Assembly: GCF_947495315.1 (NCBI RefSeq)
Contig: NZ_CANLYD010000001.1
Span: 558,001-622,000 of the forward strand
Source: an uncultured Aquimarina sp.
GTDB taxonomy: Bacteria; Bacteroidota; Bacteroidia; Flavobacteriales; Flavobacteriaceae
Length of the DNA: 64,000 nt
Direction of reading: 5' to 3'
Below the pieces are notes generated by a model, which was not told the DNA's origin, did no database searches, and was given only the letters and a program-made list of their open reading frames with translations. A program made the translations under genes and the position numbers. Of this stretch, positions 16,601 to 23,938 are shown piece after piece; position 1 is the first letter of the stretch, and each line of letters begins with the position of its first letter.

Positions 16601-19600
16601 AAGATCAACCGGATGGAATGGAACCGCTACAGCTACCACGACCACAGCAGATATACAATTGGGATATGCAGCAGCAGATGCTCCTAGTGGGGATACAGGA
16701 GGATATTTTGATGGACAGTTAGACGAGCTACGTATCTGGACTAAAACATTGAGTGAATTTGAAGTTGGTCAACTAAATGGATGTACGACAGACATGTCAC
16801 AAGCCGGTTTAACCGCTAGTTATAATTTTAACGAAGGCATTGCAGCAGCTGATAATAGCGGACTAACAACATTAGCAGATGGTTCAGGAAACAACTACAA
16901 CGGAACACTTACTAACTTTGCTTTAACCGGAGCTACCAGTAACTGGATTGATGCAGCTGACAACAATGTTTCAGGAAGTTGTGATTGCGTTGTTACAGGT
17001 GGTGTTACGTTGACTACGCAAGCCGAAGTAGACAATTTTGTAACGACAACTCTCGGATCTTGTGGAATTATCGAAGGAGATGTAACGATTAACGGAACTA
17101 TTACAGATGTATCTGGATTCTCCAATCTTCATACTATTTCAGGAGATTTGCACCTGGAAGGGAACATTGTAGATGATCTTTCTGGATTTAATTCACTAAC
17201 CACTATTGGAGGAAATTTCACTTTAAAAGATATGACCAATACGACTTCTATAAGCGATTTTTCTAATATTACAAGTCTTGGAGGAAATTTTGAAGTTAAC
17301 AATCTCGATCAATTAACAGAAATTTCAATTTTTGATCAAATAGCTGCTATTTCAAGTATAACGATTACCGGTAATTCAATGTTATCGACAATTACTTTTG
17401 ATGAATTGCAAACGATGAGCTCAAGTTTTGTCATAACATTTAATGGGGCACTAGGCACTATTTCAGTTCCAAAATTAACTGATGTAAGTGGTGAATTTAG
17501 AATGAATAATAATAGCGCTGCAATGACGAGTCTTAGTTTACCCCTTCTTGAAAGCACAGGGAATTTCAGAATTAATGATATGAATGGTCTAGAATCCATA
17601 AATGCTCCAGAATTACTAACGGTTACAGGTAGTTTTAATGTTGGTAGTTGTGCTGCTTTAACTACCCTTACGATTCCAAAACTAACAAGTATAGATAATA
17701 ATACTTCCATTGACAATTGTACACAACTTACTACAATAAATACAACATCCTTATCAACGGTTAGTGGTAATTTTAGTATGGATGATTTGGCAATAAGTAG
17801 TTTGAGTTTCCTTCAAAATGTAACAAGTATTGGTGGTGGACTTTTAATAAGAGATATGGTTAATTTGAGTACTCTTCAAGGACTTGATGAACTAACAACT
17901 TTAGGAAGTTTTAGTGTAAACGATTGTGATTTATTAACTAGTCTAGAAGGATTCCCAAAATTAGGGATTACTTCTATAAACTTATTAAACATTGCTGAAA
18001 ATGAATTGATCACAACATTTGATAATTCTTTCTTAACATCATTAACTGCTATTGGTGCTCTTGGAATTAGTTTTAATGGAAATCTGGTAGAAATCGATGC
18101 CTTACAAAATTTAGTTTCTCTCACAGGAGGAAGTGACTCAACCATTAGAAATAATAATAGTTTACAAAGTATCAATCTCTATGCACTAAGAAATGTAAAT
18201 TCTAATCTGATTATTCAAAATCAGGAGCTAGGTATTTCCAATCTATGTGGTTTGTATAATTACGTTACGGTCGGAGATGGTAATACAACCCTATCGTTTG
18301 TAGGTGCTAATGCAGCGGATTGGGACAGTGTACAAGACATTATTGATAATTGCGAAACTCCTGTTATTACCTTAATTGGTGATAATCCACAGACCATAGA
18401 ATTAGGAGCTGGATATTCAGAATTAGGAGCAAGTACTAGTGATGGTAGTTCTGTAGTAATCGATTCCAGCGAATTCGTGGATGCCATAGGAAGTTATACA
18501 ATTACTTATAATGCAGTTGGTATTTCGGGAAATAATGCTATTGAAGTTACTCGTACAGTAAATGTAGTAGATACCACGGCACCTGTGATTACTTTGGAAG
18601 GAGATAATCCACAAGCCATTGAATTGGGAGCCGGATATACTGACTTAGGTTCAACCACAGATGATGGATCTTCAGTGAGTATTGATACTTCAGAATTCAT
18701 GGATGCAGTAGGCAGTTATACTATCTATTATGACGCTACAGATGCTGCGGGTAATGCTGCTGTTCAGGTGACTCGTACTGTAAATGTAGTAGATACCACA
18801 GCACCTGTGATTACTTTGGAAGGAGATAATCCGCAGACTATAGAATTGGGAGTTGGATATTCAGAATTGGGAGCAACAACAGATGATGGATCTTCGATAA
18901 GTATTGATACTTCAGAATTCATGGATGTAGTAGATAGTTATACCATCTATTATGATGCTACGGATACTGCTGGTAATGACGCAGTTCAAGTTACTCGTAC
19001 AGTAAATGTAGTAGATACCACAGCTCCAGTAATTACTTTAGATGGAGCAAATCCGCAGACTATAGAATTGGGAGCTGGATATACTGAGTTAGGAGCAACA
19101 ACAGATGATGGATCTTCGATAAGTATTGATACTTCAGAATTCATGGATGCAGTAGGTAATTATACCATCTATTATGATGCTACAGATGCTGCGGGTAATG
19201 CTGCTGTTCAGGTGACTCGTACAGTAAATGTAGTAGATACCACAGCGCCAGTAATTACTTTGGATGGAGCAAATCCGCAGACTATAGAATTAGGAGCTGG
19301 ATATACTGAGTTAGGAGCAATCACAGATGATGGTACTTCAGTAAGTATTGATACTTCAGAATTCATGGATACAGTAGGTAGTTATACGATCTATTATGAT
19401 GCTACAGATGCCGCTGGTAATGCGGCAGTTCAGGCGACTCGTACTGTGAATGTAGTAGATACCACAGCGCCAGTAATTACTTTAGATGGAGCAAATCCGC
19501 AGACTATAGAATTGGGAGTTGGATATTCAGAATTGGGAGCAACAACAGATGATGGTACTTCAGTAAGTATTGATACTTCAGAATTCATGGATGCAGTAGG

Positions 19601-21116
19601 TAATTATACCATCTATTATGATGCTACAGATGCTGCTGGTAATGCAGCAGTTCAAGTGACTCGTACGGTGAATGTAGTAGATACCACAGCACCAGTAATT
19701 ACTTTGGATGGAGCAAATCCACAGACTATAGAATTAGGAGCTGGATATACTGAGTTAGGAGCAACAACAGATGATGGATCTTCGATAAGTATTGATACTT
19801 CAGAATTCATGGATGCAGTAGGTAATTATACCATCTATTATGATGCTACAGATGCTGCGGGTAATGCTGCTGTTCAGGTGAATCGTACAGTAAATGTAGT
19901 AGATACCACAGCGCCAGTAATTACTTTGGATGGAGCAAATCCACAGACTATAGCATTGGGAGCTGGATATACTGAGTTAGGAGCAATCACAGATGATGGT
20001 ACTTCAGTAAGTATTGATACTTCAGAATTCATGGATACAGTAGGCAGTTATATCATTTATTATGATGCTACAGATGCTTCTGGTAATGCAGCAGCTCAGG
20101 TAACTCGTACTGTGAATGTAGTAGATACTACAGCACCAGTAATCACTTTAAACGGAGCAAATCCGCAGACCATAGCATTGGGAGCTGGATATACCGAGTT
20201 AGGAGCAACCACAAATGATGGTACTTCAGTAAGTATTGATACTTCAGAATTTATGGATGCAATAGGAAGTTATACGATTTATTATGATGCCACAGATGCT
20301 TCTGGTAATGCAGCAGCTCAGGTAACTCGTACTGTGAATGTAGTAGATACTACAAATCCAATAGCAGTGTGTCAGAATATTACAGTACAATTGGATGACA
20401 CAGGTAATATAAGTATTACTGCAGCCATGATTGATAACGGTTCTTCTGATCTTTCAGGCATGGTATCGCTTGCTTTAGATATTACAGATTTTGATTGTAC
20501 CAATATTGGAGATAATATGGTTGTGCTGACGGTTACAGATACTGATGGAAATAGTGATATGTGTATGGCTACCGTTACGGTGGAAGATACCATAGCTCCA
20601 GAGTTTGATATGACTACCGTGCCTACGGATATGGAAGTACCTTTTGATACGGGTGATATGTATACCCTTGCAGATTTTACAAATGGAGTGGTTGTTACGG
20701 ATAATTGTGATACGAATAGAGCTGCTTTGGCTACTACTATTACTCAAACTCCTGCAGCAGGTACTTTATTAGGGGCTGGTGATCATTTGATTATCCTTAC
20801 GGTTACAGATGATAATGCAAATGAACAAACTACAACTTTTACCATAACGGTTACTGATGATGTTTTAAGTGTCGGGGAAAACAAAGAAGAGGTATTTACA
20901 CTCTATCCTAATCCAGCGAAACAACAGTTTCAGGTTTCAGGATTCTTGGGAAAAGTAGAGCTATCCATCTATGATGTTAATGGACGTAGTTTACTTAAAG
21001 AAAAGGTAGATGCTAATCAATCTATATCTATTCAGGAGTTACCAAATGGAGTGTATTTTGTAAAGATTGCTATAGGAACCACCTATAAAACCATTCAATT
21101 GATGAAAAACGAATAG
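13647..21116 (+). CDS. T9SS-secreted LamG/L-domain/Ig-repeat adhesin, 2489 aa
   Basis: A signal peptide (about 1-24) is followed by three alternations of a choice-of-anchor-D/ASH-like Ig domain (NGDTTPD...FSIQNSGTSDLNI...FAPQSAGVKNA) and a LamG/concanavalin-like domain (LHFDGVDDNI...DELRVWDVALS) up to about residue 1110. A receptor-L/LRR-like region (about 1111-1567) follows. Then come nine nearly identical 74-aa DUF5011 Ig-like domains (1571-2234), a HYR-like region and a T9SS type A sorting domain (about 2406-2489). LamG domains typically bind glycans or extracellular matrix, so a binding/adhesion role is likely; the ligand cannot be deduced. The ATG overlaps ACCCCTTATG and lies 43 bp after the -7 box. 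The gene ends with the conserved hairpin and terminator. Confidence 0.94.
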   Translation: MKKLLPLCFVVFYAIGFTSYELAAKTPVKPSSALFTPQISIAGPDMMTVIANGDTTPDMLDGTLYFEIGTGNSLMTPFSIQNSGTSDLNISDITITGTDVSDFVLNDMWSTTVLAGSTESFEVSFAPQSAGVKNAIVTITSDDPTNGTYTFAIQGTAFEGATGLHFDGVDDNITFNNGNYSLSDDFSIEFWMKPDISGTDEHFILDNTSGSSGYSLRIDITQQLNFTFFTASGVKNLSTSTIANDQWQHVAIVYNDSGYSIFIDGMLDNSLALSEAIVDSSNNLTMGSAFGGGEYYAGAIDELRVWDVALSSCRISDQSSCQLTGSESDLLAYYNFNNGEVNGNNFPMFSILDPNHTITSGIPPQGTLNNFGLTGTTSNWIDTTANGISGTCNTYSEAIIGIASNSNAINNGDTTVSSSNNTSFGNVEFGQAEPADYTINNTGSATLNISNIIIDGASDFTIIESPTTVAAGASENLRILFTPASIGTKNATVRILNDDCDDATFEFAIEGTGFTPATGLSFDGTDDHISINHNSAFNTSIFTIEAYFKTTSTAGGQAIISKYDTTGINGFSLFLNSSGGILFEYAVPNIESTSASSVSGLNDGNWHHIALAFGYGKVIYYIDGVLDNEITFSNIPDAPTNTESLYIGYSAFNNVYFNGDIDEVRYWSRTLCSDEILAQQSCELVGNESGLVAYYDLNQGNVYADNSSETTADDATSNNLDGTLTNFALTGSTSNWIDTTTNGISGNCSVAFPEINVQGDGNDILNGDATPDTSDNTDAGSVLVGNSAEMSFFVRNTDGSGALHIDGVILMGDTGDFTITQNPSNNAIPATESASLKIEFTPTSGGTKTATVIISSDDCDEPDYTFTIQGTGIPAGTGLDFDGANDLVTISHDNGQNNLNFSVDFWIKTTDGLGGVINKFTPDGNSGWRINLDGGRIEFYYYASASNYVTRLLSPATSVNDGNWHHVAVTLNSGNARCYIDGVLARSTGWNGTATATTTTADIQLGYAAADAPSGDTGGYFDGQLDELRIWTKTLSEFEVGQLNGCTTDMSQAGLTASYNFNEGIAAADNSGLTTLADGSGNNYNGTLTNFALTGATSNWIDAADNNVSGSCDCVVTGGVTLTTQAEVDNFVTTTLGSCGIIEGDVTINGTITDVSGFSNLHTISGDLHLEGNIVDDLSGFNSLTTIGGNFTLKDMTNTTSISDFSNITSLGGNFEVNNLDQLTEISIFDQIAAISSITITGNSMLSTITFDELQTMSSSFVITFNGALGTISVPKLTDVSGEFRMNNNSAAMTSLSLPLLESTGNFRINDMNGLESINAPELLTVTGSFNVGSCAALTTLTIPKLTSIDNNTSIDNCTQLTTINTTSLSTVSGNFSMDDLAISSLSFLQNVTSIGGGLLIRDMVNLSTLQGLDELTTLGSFSVNDCDLLTSLEGFPKLGITSINLLNIAENELITTFDNSFLTSLTAIGALGISFNGNLVEIDALQNLVSLTGGSDSTIRNNNSLQSINLYALRNVNSNLIIQNQELGISNLCGLYNYVTVGDGNTTLSFVGANAADWDSVQDIIDNCETPVITLIGDNPQTIELGAGYSELGASTSDGSSVVIDSSEFVDAIGSYTITYNAVGISGNNAIEVTRTVNVVDTTAPVITLEGDNPQAIELGAGYTDLGSTTDDGSSVSIDTSEFMDAVGSYTIYYDATDAAGNAAVQVTRTVNVVDTTAPVITLEGDNPQTIELGVGYSELGATTDDGSSISIDTSEFMDVVDSYTIYYDATDTAGNDAVQVTRTVNVVDTTAPVITLDGANPQTIELGAGYTELGATTDDGSSISIDTSEFMDAVGNYTIYYDATDAAGNAAVQVTRTVNVVDTTAPVITLDGANPQTIELGAGYTELGAITDDGTSVSIDTSEFMDTVGSYTIYYDATDAAGNAAVQATRTVNVVDTTAPVITLDGANPQTIELGVGYSELGATTDDGTSVSIDTSEFMDAVGNYTIYYDATDAAGNAAVQVTRTVNVVDTTAPVITLDGANPQTIELGAGYTELGATTDDGSSISIDTSEFMDAVGNYTIYYDATDAAGNAAVQVNRTVNVVDTTAPVITLDGANPQTIALGAGYTELGAITDDGTSVSIDTSEFMDTVGSYIIYYDATDASGNAAAQVTRTVNVVDTTAPVITLNGANPQTIALGAGYTELGATTNDGTSVSIDTSEFMDAIGSYTIYYDATDASGNAAAQVTRTVNVVDTTNPIAVCQNITVQLDDTGNISITAAMIDNGSSDLSGMVSLALDITDFDCTNIGDNMVVLTVTDTDGNSDMCMATVTVEDTIAPEFDMTTVPTDMEVPFDTGDMYTLADFTNGVVVTDNCDTNRAALATTITQTPAAGTLLGAGDHLIILTVTDDNANEQTTTFTITVTDDVLSVGENKEEVFTLYPNPAKQQFQVSGFLGKVELSIYDVNGRSLLKEKVDANQSISIQELPNGVYFVKIAIGTTYKTIQLMKNE
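18357..20349 (+). repeat. Nine 222-bp tandem repeats (DUF5011 Ig-like domains)
   Basis: Each 74-codon unit encodes PVITLxGANPQTIELG...DAAGNAAVQVTRTVNVVD. Several units differ by only a few bases, so homogenisation or copy-number change is recent. The array forms a stalk before the HYR domain and sorting signal. Confidence 0.9.
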
Positions 21117-21150
21117 ATAGAACCCTTTATTTTTTGCAAGAAAATCAGTA

Positions 21151-21172
21151 CTACGAAGTTAAGGGGTCGTAG
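21151..21172 (+). other. Conserved 3'-UTR hairpin, copy 2
   Basis: CTACG (21151-21155) pairs with CGTAG (21168-21172), and the loop contains TTAAGGGGT (21159-21167). Sequence and distance to the terminator are nearly the same as in copy 1. Confidence 0.7.
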
Positions 21173-21187
21173 ATGAGATTGCAAGAT

Positions 21188-21216
21188 AAAACCACTCAAG
21201 AAATTGAGTGGTTTTT
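21188..21216 (+). terminator. Terminator of the 13647 adhesin gene
   Basis: AACCACTCAA (21190-21199) pairs with TTGAGTGGTT (21204-21213), with loop GAAA and a short T tract. Confidence 0.88.
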
Positions 21217-21282
21217 ATGTTTATATACAGTTATGTATTTGTTATAAGATTCTAATTATAACTTTTAGTAAGTTTGTAAATA

Positions 21283-22947
21283 ATGAAAAAATATACAACC
21301 TCATTCTTACTGTTATTTTCTTTTTTACTCTTCTCTCAAGAAAAGGATACTATCTTGACACGTCTGCAAAAAGAAGTAGAAAATGCTATCGTTGACACTT
21401 CCAAAGTAAAAGCAATGTTGGAGCTTGGAGAATATCAATTAAAACGAGATTTTGATAAAGCAGAAGGGAGTTTTGTAGAAGCACTAAACCTTATTAAAGG
21501 AAAGTCTGAGGAATATTATAAACCATTTCTAGCTGCCATTTATGTACAGATGGGAGTGGTAAATCGCAGAAAAGCTAACTATCCAGAAGCTATAAGTTAT
21601 TATATAAAAGCACTTAGATTTTATGAGGAAGAAAAAAATGCTTCAAAGATTGCTAGTGTATTTCATAATATGGCCTTAGTATATCGCTATCAAAAAGACC
21701 ATCGTAAAGCAATTGAAAACTATAAAAAGGCGATTGTTTTAAAAGAAAAAGTAAAAGATACCCAAGGATTGGGAGCAGTATATAACATGTTAGGAGTATC
21801 GTATAGACAAAATAAACAATTAGATTCTGCACTTATTTGTTATCAAAAAGCAGAAAAATTATTTACCGCTATCGATAGTAAAGAAGATTTACATGGCGTA
21901 TATGGTAATTTAGGAGCTTTATATGGTTTTCAAGGTAAATATGACCAATCAATTCCTTTAAAGAAGGCCAATCTAAAATATTATAAAAAAATAGGGAAAC
22001 GTCTTTCAATATGTGTTGAATACTATAATATATATCAGGATTACAGAAGGATGAAGAATTGGAAAAATGCTTTGGTGTATGCAGATTCATCATTACAAGT
22101 AGCACTTGAAGAAGGTTTTAGAGAACGTATTTTGGTTGCATATCGAAGTAAAAGTATATCGTATGCAAATATGGGTAACTATAGAGAAGCACATGAAAAT
22201 TATAGAATCTATAAAAAATATAATGATACTATTTTTAATATCAAAAATGCAAAAAAGATTCAGTCACTAGAGCTCAATTACAAATTTCAGAAAGAAAAAC
22301 AGGCAGATAGTCTTCAGTTTATAAGGGAGAAGCGAGAGGTAGAATTGATAGCAAAAACAGAATCATCAAAAAAGAAACTATATTTTATATTATTGATCAT
22401 TACACTAATCGCTGCAGGAAGTATAGCTTTTCTGATTAGGCGTAATTATAAACACCGTGCCAGAATTGCGCGAGCGGAGCATGAAAATGAAAGAATACGT
22501 TTGGATCAGGAAATAAGTAACAAAGAAGAAAGTATCAAACGGTTGATTGCAGATAACAGCATGCGTTTGGCTTTTAAAGAAGAATTATTGGATAAAATTA
22601 AAAACGAAGTAGATACAAAACCGGAGAACATCTCAAAATCTCTACAATCACTTACCGCACAGTTAAAAAGACAAATCACCACAGAACGAAAATTATCAGG
22701 TTTGCAGGAAAAGATCGATCAGGTAAATAAGGATTTTGATCAAAGACTGCAAGAATTATATCCAGAATTAACTAAAGGAGAAAGAGAAGTATGTGCCTTA
22801 TTACGTCTCAATTTATCAATTAAGGAGATTATGACTATTCGTAATGTATCTTCAGATTCAGTTAAATCCATGCGTCGTCGTATCCGTAAGAAAATGAATG
22901 TGCCTTCAGAAACCGAGCTCGAAAAGTTCATTCAGGAATTAGTTTAG
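21283..22947 (+). CDS. Membrane TPR/LuxR-HTH transcriptional regulator, 554 aa
   Basis: A signal-like N-terminus (MKKYTTSFLLLFSFLLFSQE) precedes TPR repeats (about 60-320, for example AISYYIKALRFYEEEKNASK). A transmembrane helix lies at about 367-388 (YFILLIITLIAAGSIAFLI), followed by a cytoplasmic coiled coil and a LuxR/GerE-like HTH at 496-554 (recognition region VSSDSVKSMRRRIRKKMN). It is a paralogue of the 11777-13438 protein with the same length and layout. Its last 162 bases are almost identical to the end of the next gene (23628-23789), so both should read the same DNA site. The nearby candidate is the TGACACC repeat found before 23169, 23939, 26926 and 33302 (inference). A TAnnTTT-like box (TAACTTTT, 21259-21266) lies close to the ATG, so the mRNA leader would be very short. 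Confidence 0.9.
   Translation: MKKYTTSFLLLFSFLLFSQEKDTILTRLQKEVENAIVDTSKVKAMLELGEYQLKRDFDKAEGSFVEALNLIKGKSEEYYKPFLAAIYVQMGVVNRRKANYPEAISYYIKALRFYEEEKNASKIASVFHNMALVYRYQKDHRKAIENYKKAIVLKEKVKDTQGLGAVYNMLGVSYRQNKQLDSALICYQKAEKLFTAIDSKEDLHGVYGNLGALYGFQGKYDQSIPLKKANLKYYKKIGKRLSICVEYYNIYQDYRRMKNWKNALVYADSSLQVALEEGFRERILVAYRSKSISYANMGNYREAHENYRIYKKYNDTIFNIKNAKKIQSLELNYKFQKEKQADSLQFIREKREVELIAKTESSKKKLYFILLIITLIAAGSIAFLIRRNYKHRARIARAEHENERIRLDQEISNKEESIKRLIADNSMRLAFKEELLDKIKNEVDTKPENISKSLQSLTAQLKRQITTERKLSGLQEKIDQVNKDFDQRLQELYPELTKGEREVCALLRLNLSIKEIMTIRNVSSDSVKSMRRRIRKKMNVPSETELEKFIQELV
22786..22947 (+). repeat. HTH-coding segment duplicated at 23628-23789
   Basis: The 162 bases align without gaps to 23628-23789 (constant offset 842) with only scattered, mostly synonymous differences. 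Upstream of this segment the two genes are much less similar, so the DNA-binding end was copied or converted recently. Confidence 0.85.
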
Positions 22948-23085
22948 CTAGAAATATTGTTTTCTTGCTGCACCCGTCTAAATATTTTAACTTTAATCGT
23001 CATTGCCAATAGCTTTAGGAGGAAGTCCTCTACTACTTACTTTCTGCTTATAGTATAGCGCACTTATCTCCACAACTTTTCAAGA

Positions 23086-23142
23086 TGACACCTTTTGACA
23101 CCACTACTTTCTTGGCAGAGCCTATAGTTGTAATTAATATTA
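23086..23142 (+). promoter_or_regulatory. TGACACC direct-repeat operator plus promoter of the short regulator
   Basis: TGACACC occurs at 23086-23092 and 23096-23102 (spacer TTT, period 10). At the standard 39 bp lies TAATATTA (23135-23142), a weaker -7 box lacking the final G. Transcription should begin near 23148, downstream of the ATG at 23085, which is therefore not the start codon of the next gene. Confidence 0.65.
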
Positions 23143-23168
23143 CGGACTCTAATCTTAGAACCTGCAAT

Positions 23169-23789
23169 ATGATTAAGCTATTAAACAGTTATATGATAGC
23201 ATATATATTCTTTTTAAACACCGAAATAGTAACTTCCGCAGTTGTTATTTTGAGTATTATGATTGTTACATTTTTTATCTGGAGAAATGTATACGATCGT
23301 TCAAAAATCAACCGAATCACCAAAGAAAAAAATAGATTGATAGAGAGACTTACAATCAAGGAAGAACAAATAAAAAGTTTGATGGCAGATAACAGTATGC
23401 GCTTGACATTTAAAGAAGAGTGGTTGGCAAAATTAAAAAATGATGTAATGGTTACTGCCGATACTAAAGAACTAAGGGAATCACTGAATTCTTTGATAGC
23501 GCAACTAAGACTTCAGATTGATACAGAAAGTAAGTTAGCGGGACTTCAGGAAAAGATAGATTATCATAATATTAGTTTTGATACAACACTTAAGAACATG
23601 TACCCTGATTTGACCAAAGGAGAACGGGAAGTATGTGCCTTATTACGTCTCAATTTATCAATTAAGGAAATTATGACTATTCGTAATGTATCTTCAGATT
23701 CAGTTAAATCCATGCGCCGTCGTATCCGTAAAAAAATGAATATCTCTTCAGAAATCGAGCTCGAAAAATTTATCCAGGAACTAATTTAA
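23169..23789 (+). CDS. Short membrane-anchored LuxR-HTH regulator without sensor domain, 206 aa
   Basis: The frame is open from an ATG at 23085, but that ATG is part of the TGACACC operator and upstream of the expected transcription start. The in-frame ATG at 23169 (MIKLLNSYMIAYIFFLN) is preferred. The protein has one hydrophobic helix (about 17-38, VTSAVVILSIMIVTFFIW), a coiled coil (IKSLMADNSMRLTFKEEWL) and the LuxR/GerE-like HTH. It lacks the TPR region of its neighbour at 21283, with which it shares almost the entire HTH at DNA level. It may be a duplicated and truncated regulator acting without a signal, or competing with the full-length protein for the same operator (inference). Having that operator in front of itself suggests autoregulation. 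Confidence 0.8.
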   Translation: MIKLLNSYMIAYIFFLNTEIVTSAVVILSIMIVTFFIWRNVYDRSKINRITKEKNRLIERLTIKEEQIKSLMADNSMRLTFKEEWLAKLKNDVMVTADTKELRESLNSLIAQLRLQIDTESKLAGLQEKIDYHNISFDTTLKNMYPDLTKGEREVCALLRLNLSIKEIMTIRNVSSDSVKSMRRRIRKKMNISSEIELEKFIQELI

Positions 23790-23854
23790 ATAGTTATTCC
23801 CGAATCCCTCAAAACTCCCGAATAAAACACCTCAATATTCACTGTTATTCAAAA

Positions 23855-23911
23855 TGACACCTTTTGACACCAGTGAAAAACTCTTAAGACCAGATATTTA
23901 AGATATTATTG
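23855..23911 (+). promoter_or_regulatory. TGACACC direct-repeat operator plus promoter of the 23939 gene
   Basis: TGACACC at 23855-23861 and 23865-23871 has spacer TTT. The -7 box TATTATTG (23904-23911) begins 39 bp after the start of the proximal half-site. Layout and spacing are identical to the 26926 promoter. Confidence 0.78.
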
Positions 23912-23938
23912 TACTCAATATTTAATAAACCATAGAAT

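Noticed and set aside
18357..20349. Tandem repeat array as a CRISPR or satellite
   Set aside because: The units are 222 bp, in frame, and encode a known Ig-like domain; there are no short palindromic repeats with unique spacers.
21204..21395. 63-codon frame overlapping the start of the 21283 regulator
   Set aside because: It begins inside the terminator of the previous gene and runs out of frame into the regulator.
23085..23168. ATG at 23085 as start of the short regulator
   Set aside because: The ATG belongs to the repeated ATGACACC operator sequence found before other genes and lies upstream of the predicted transcription start.
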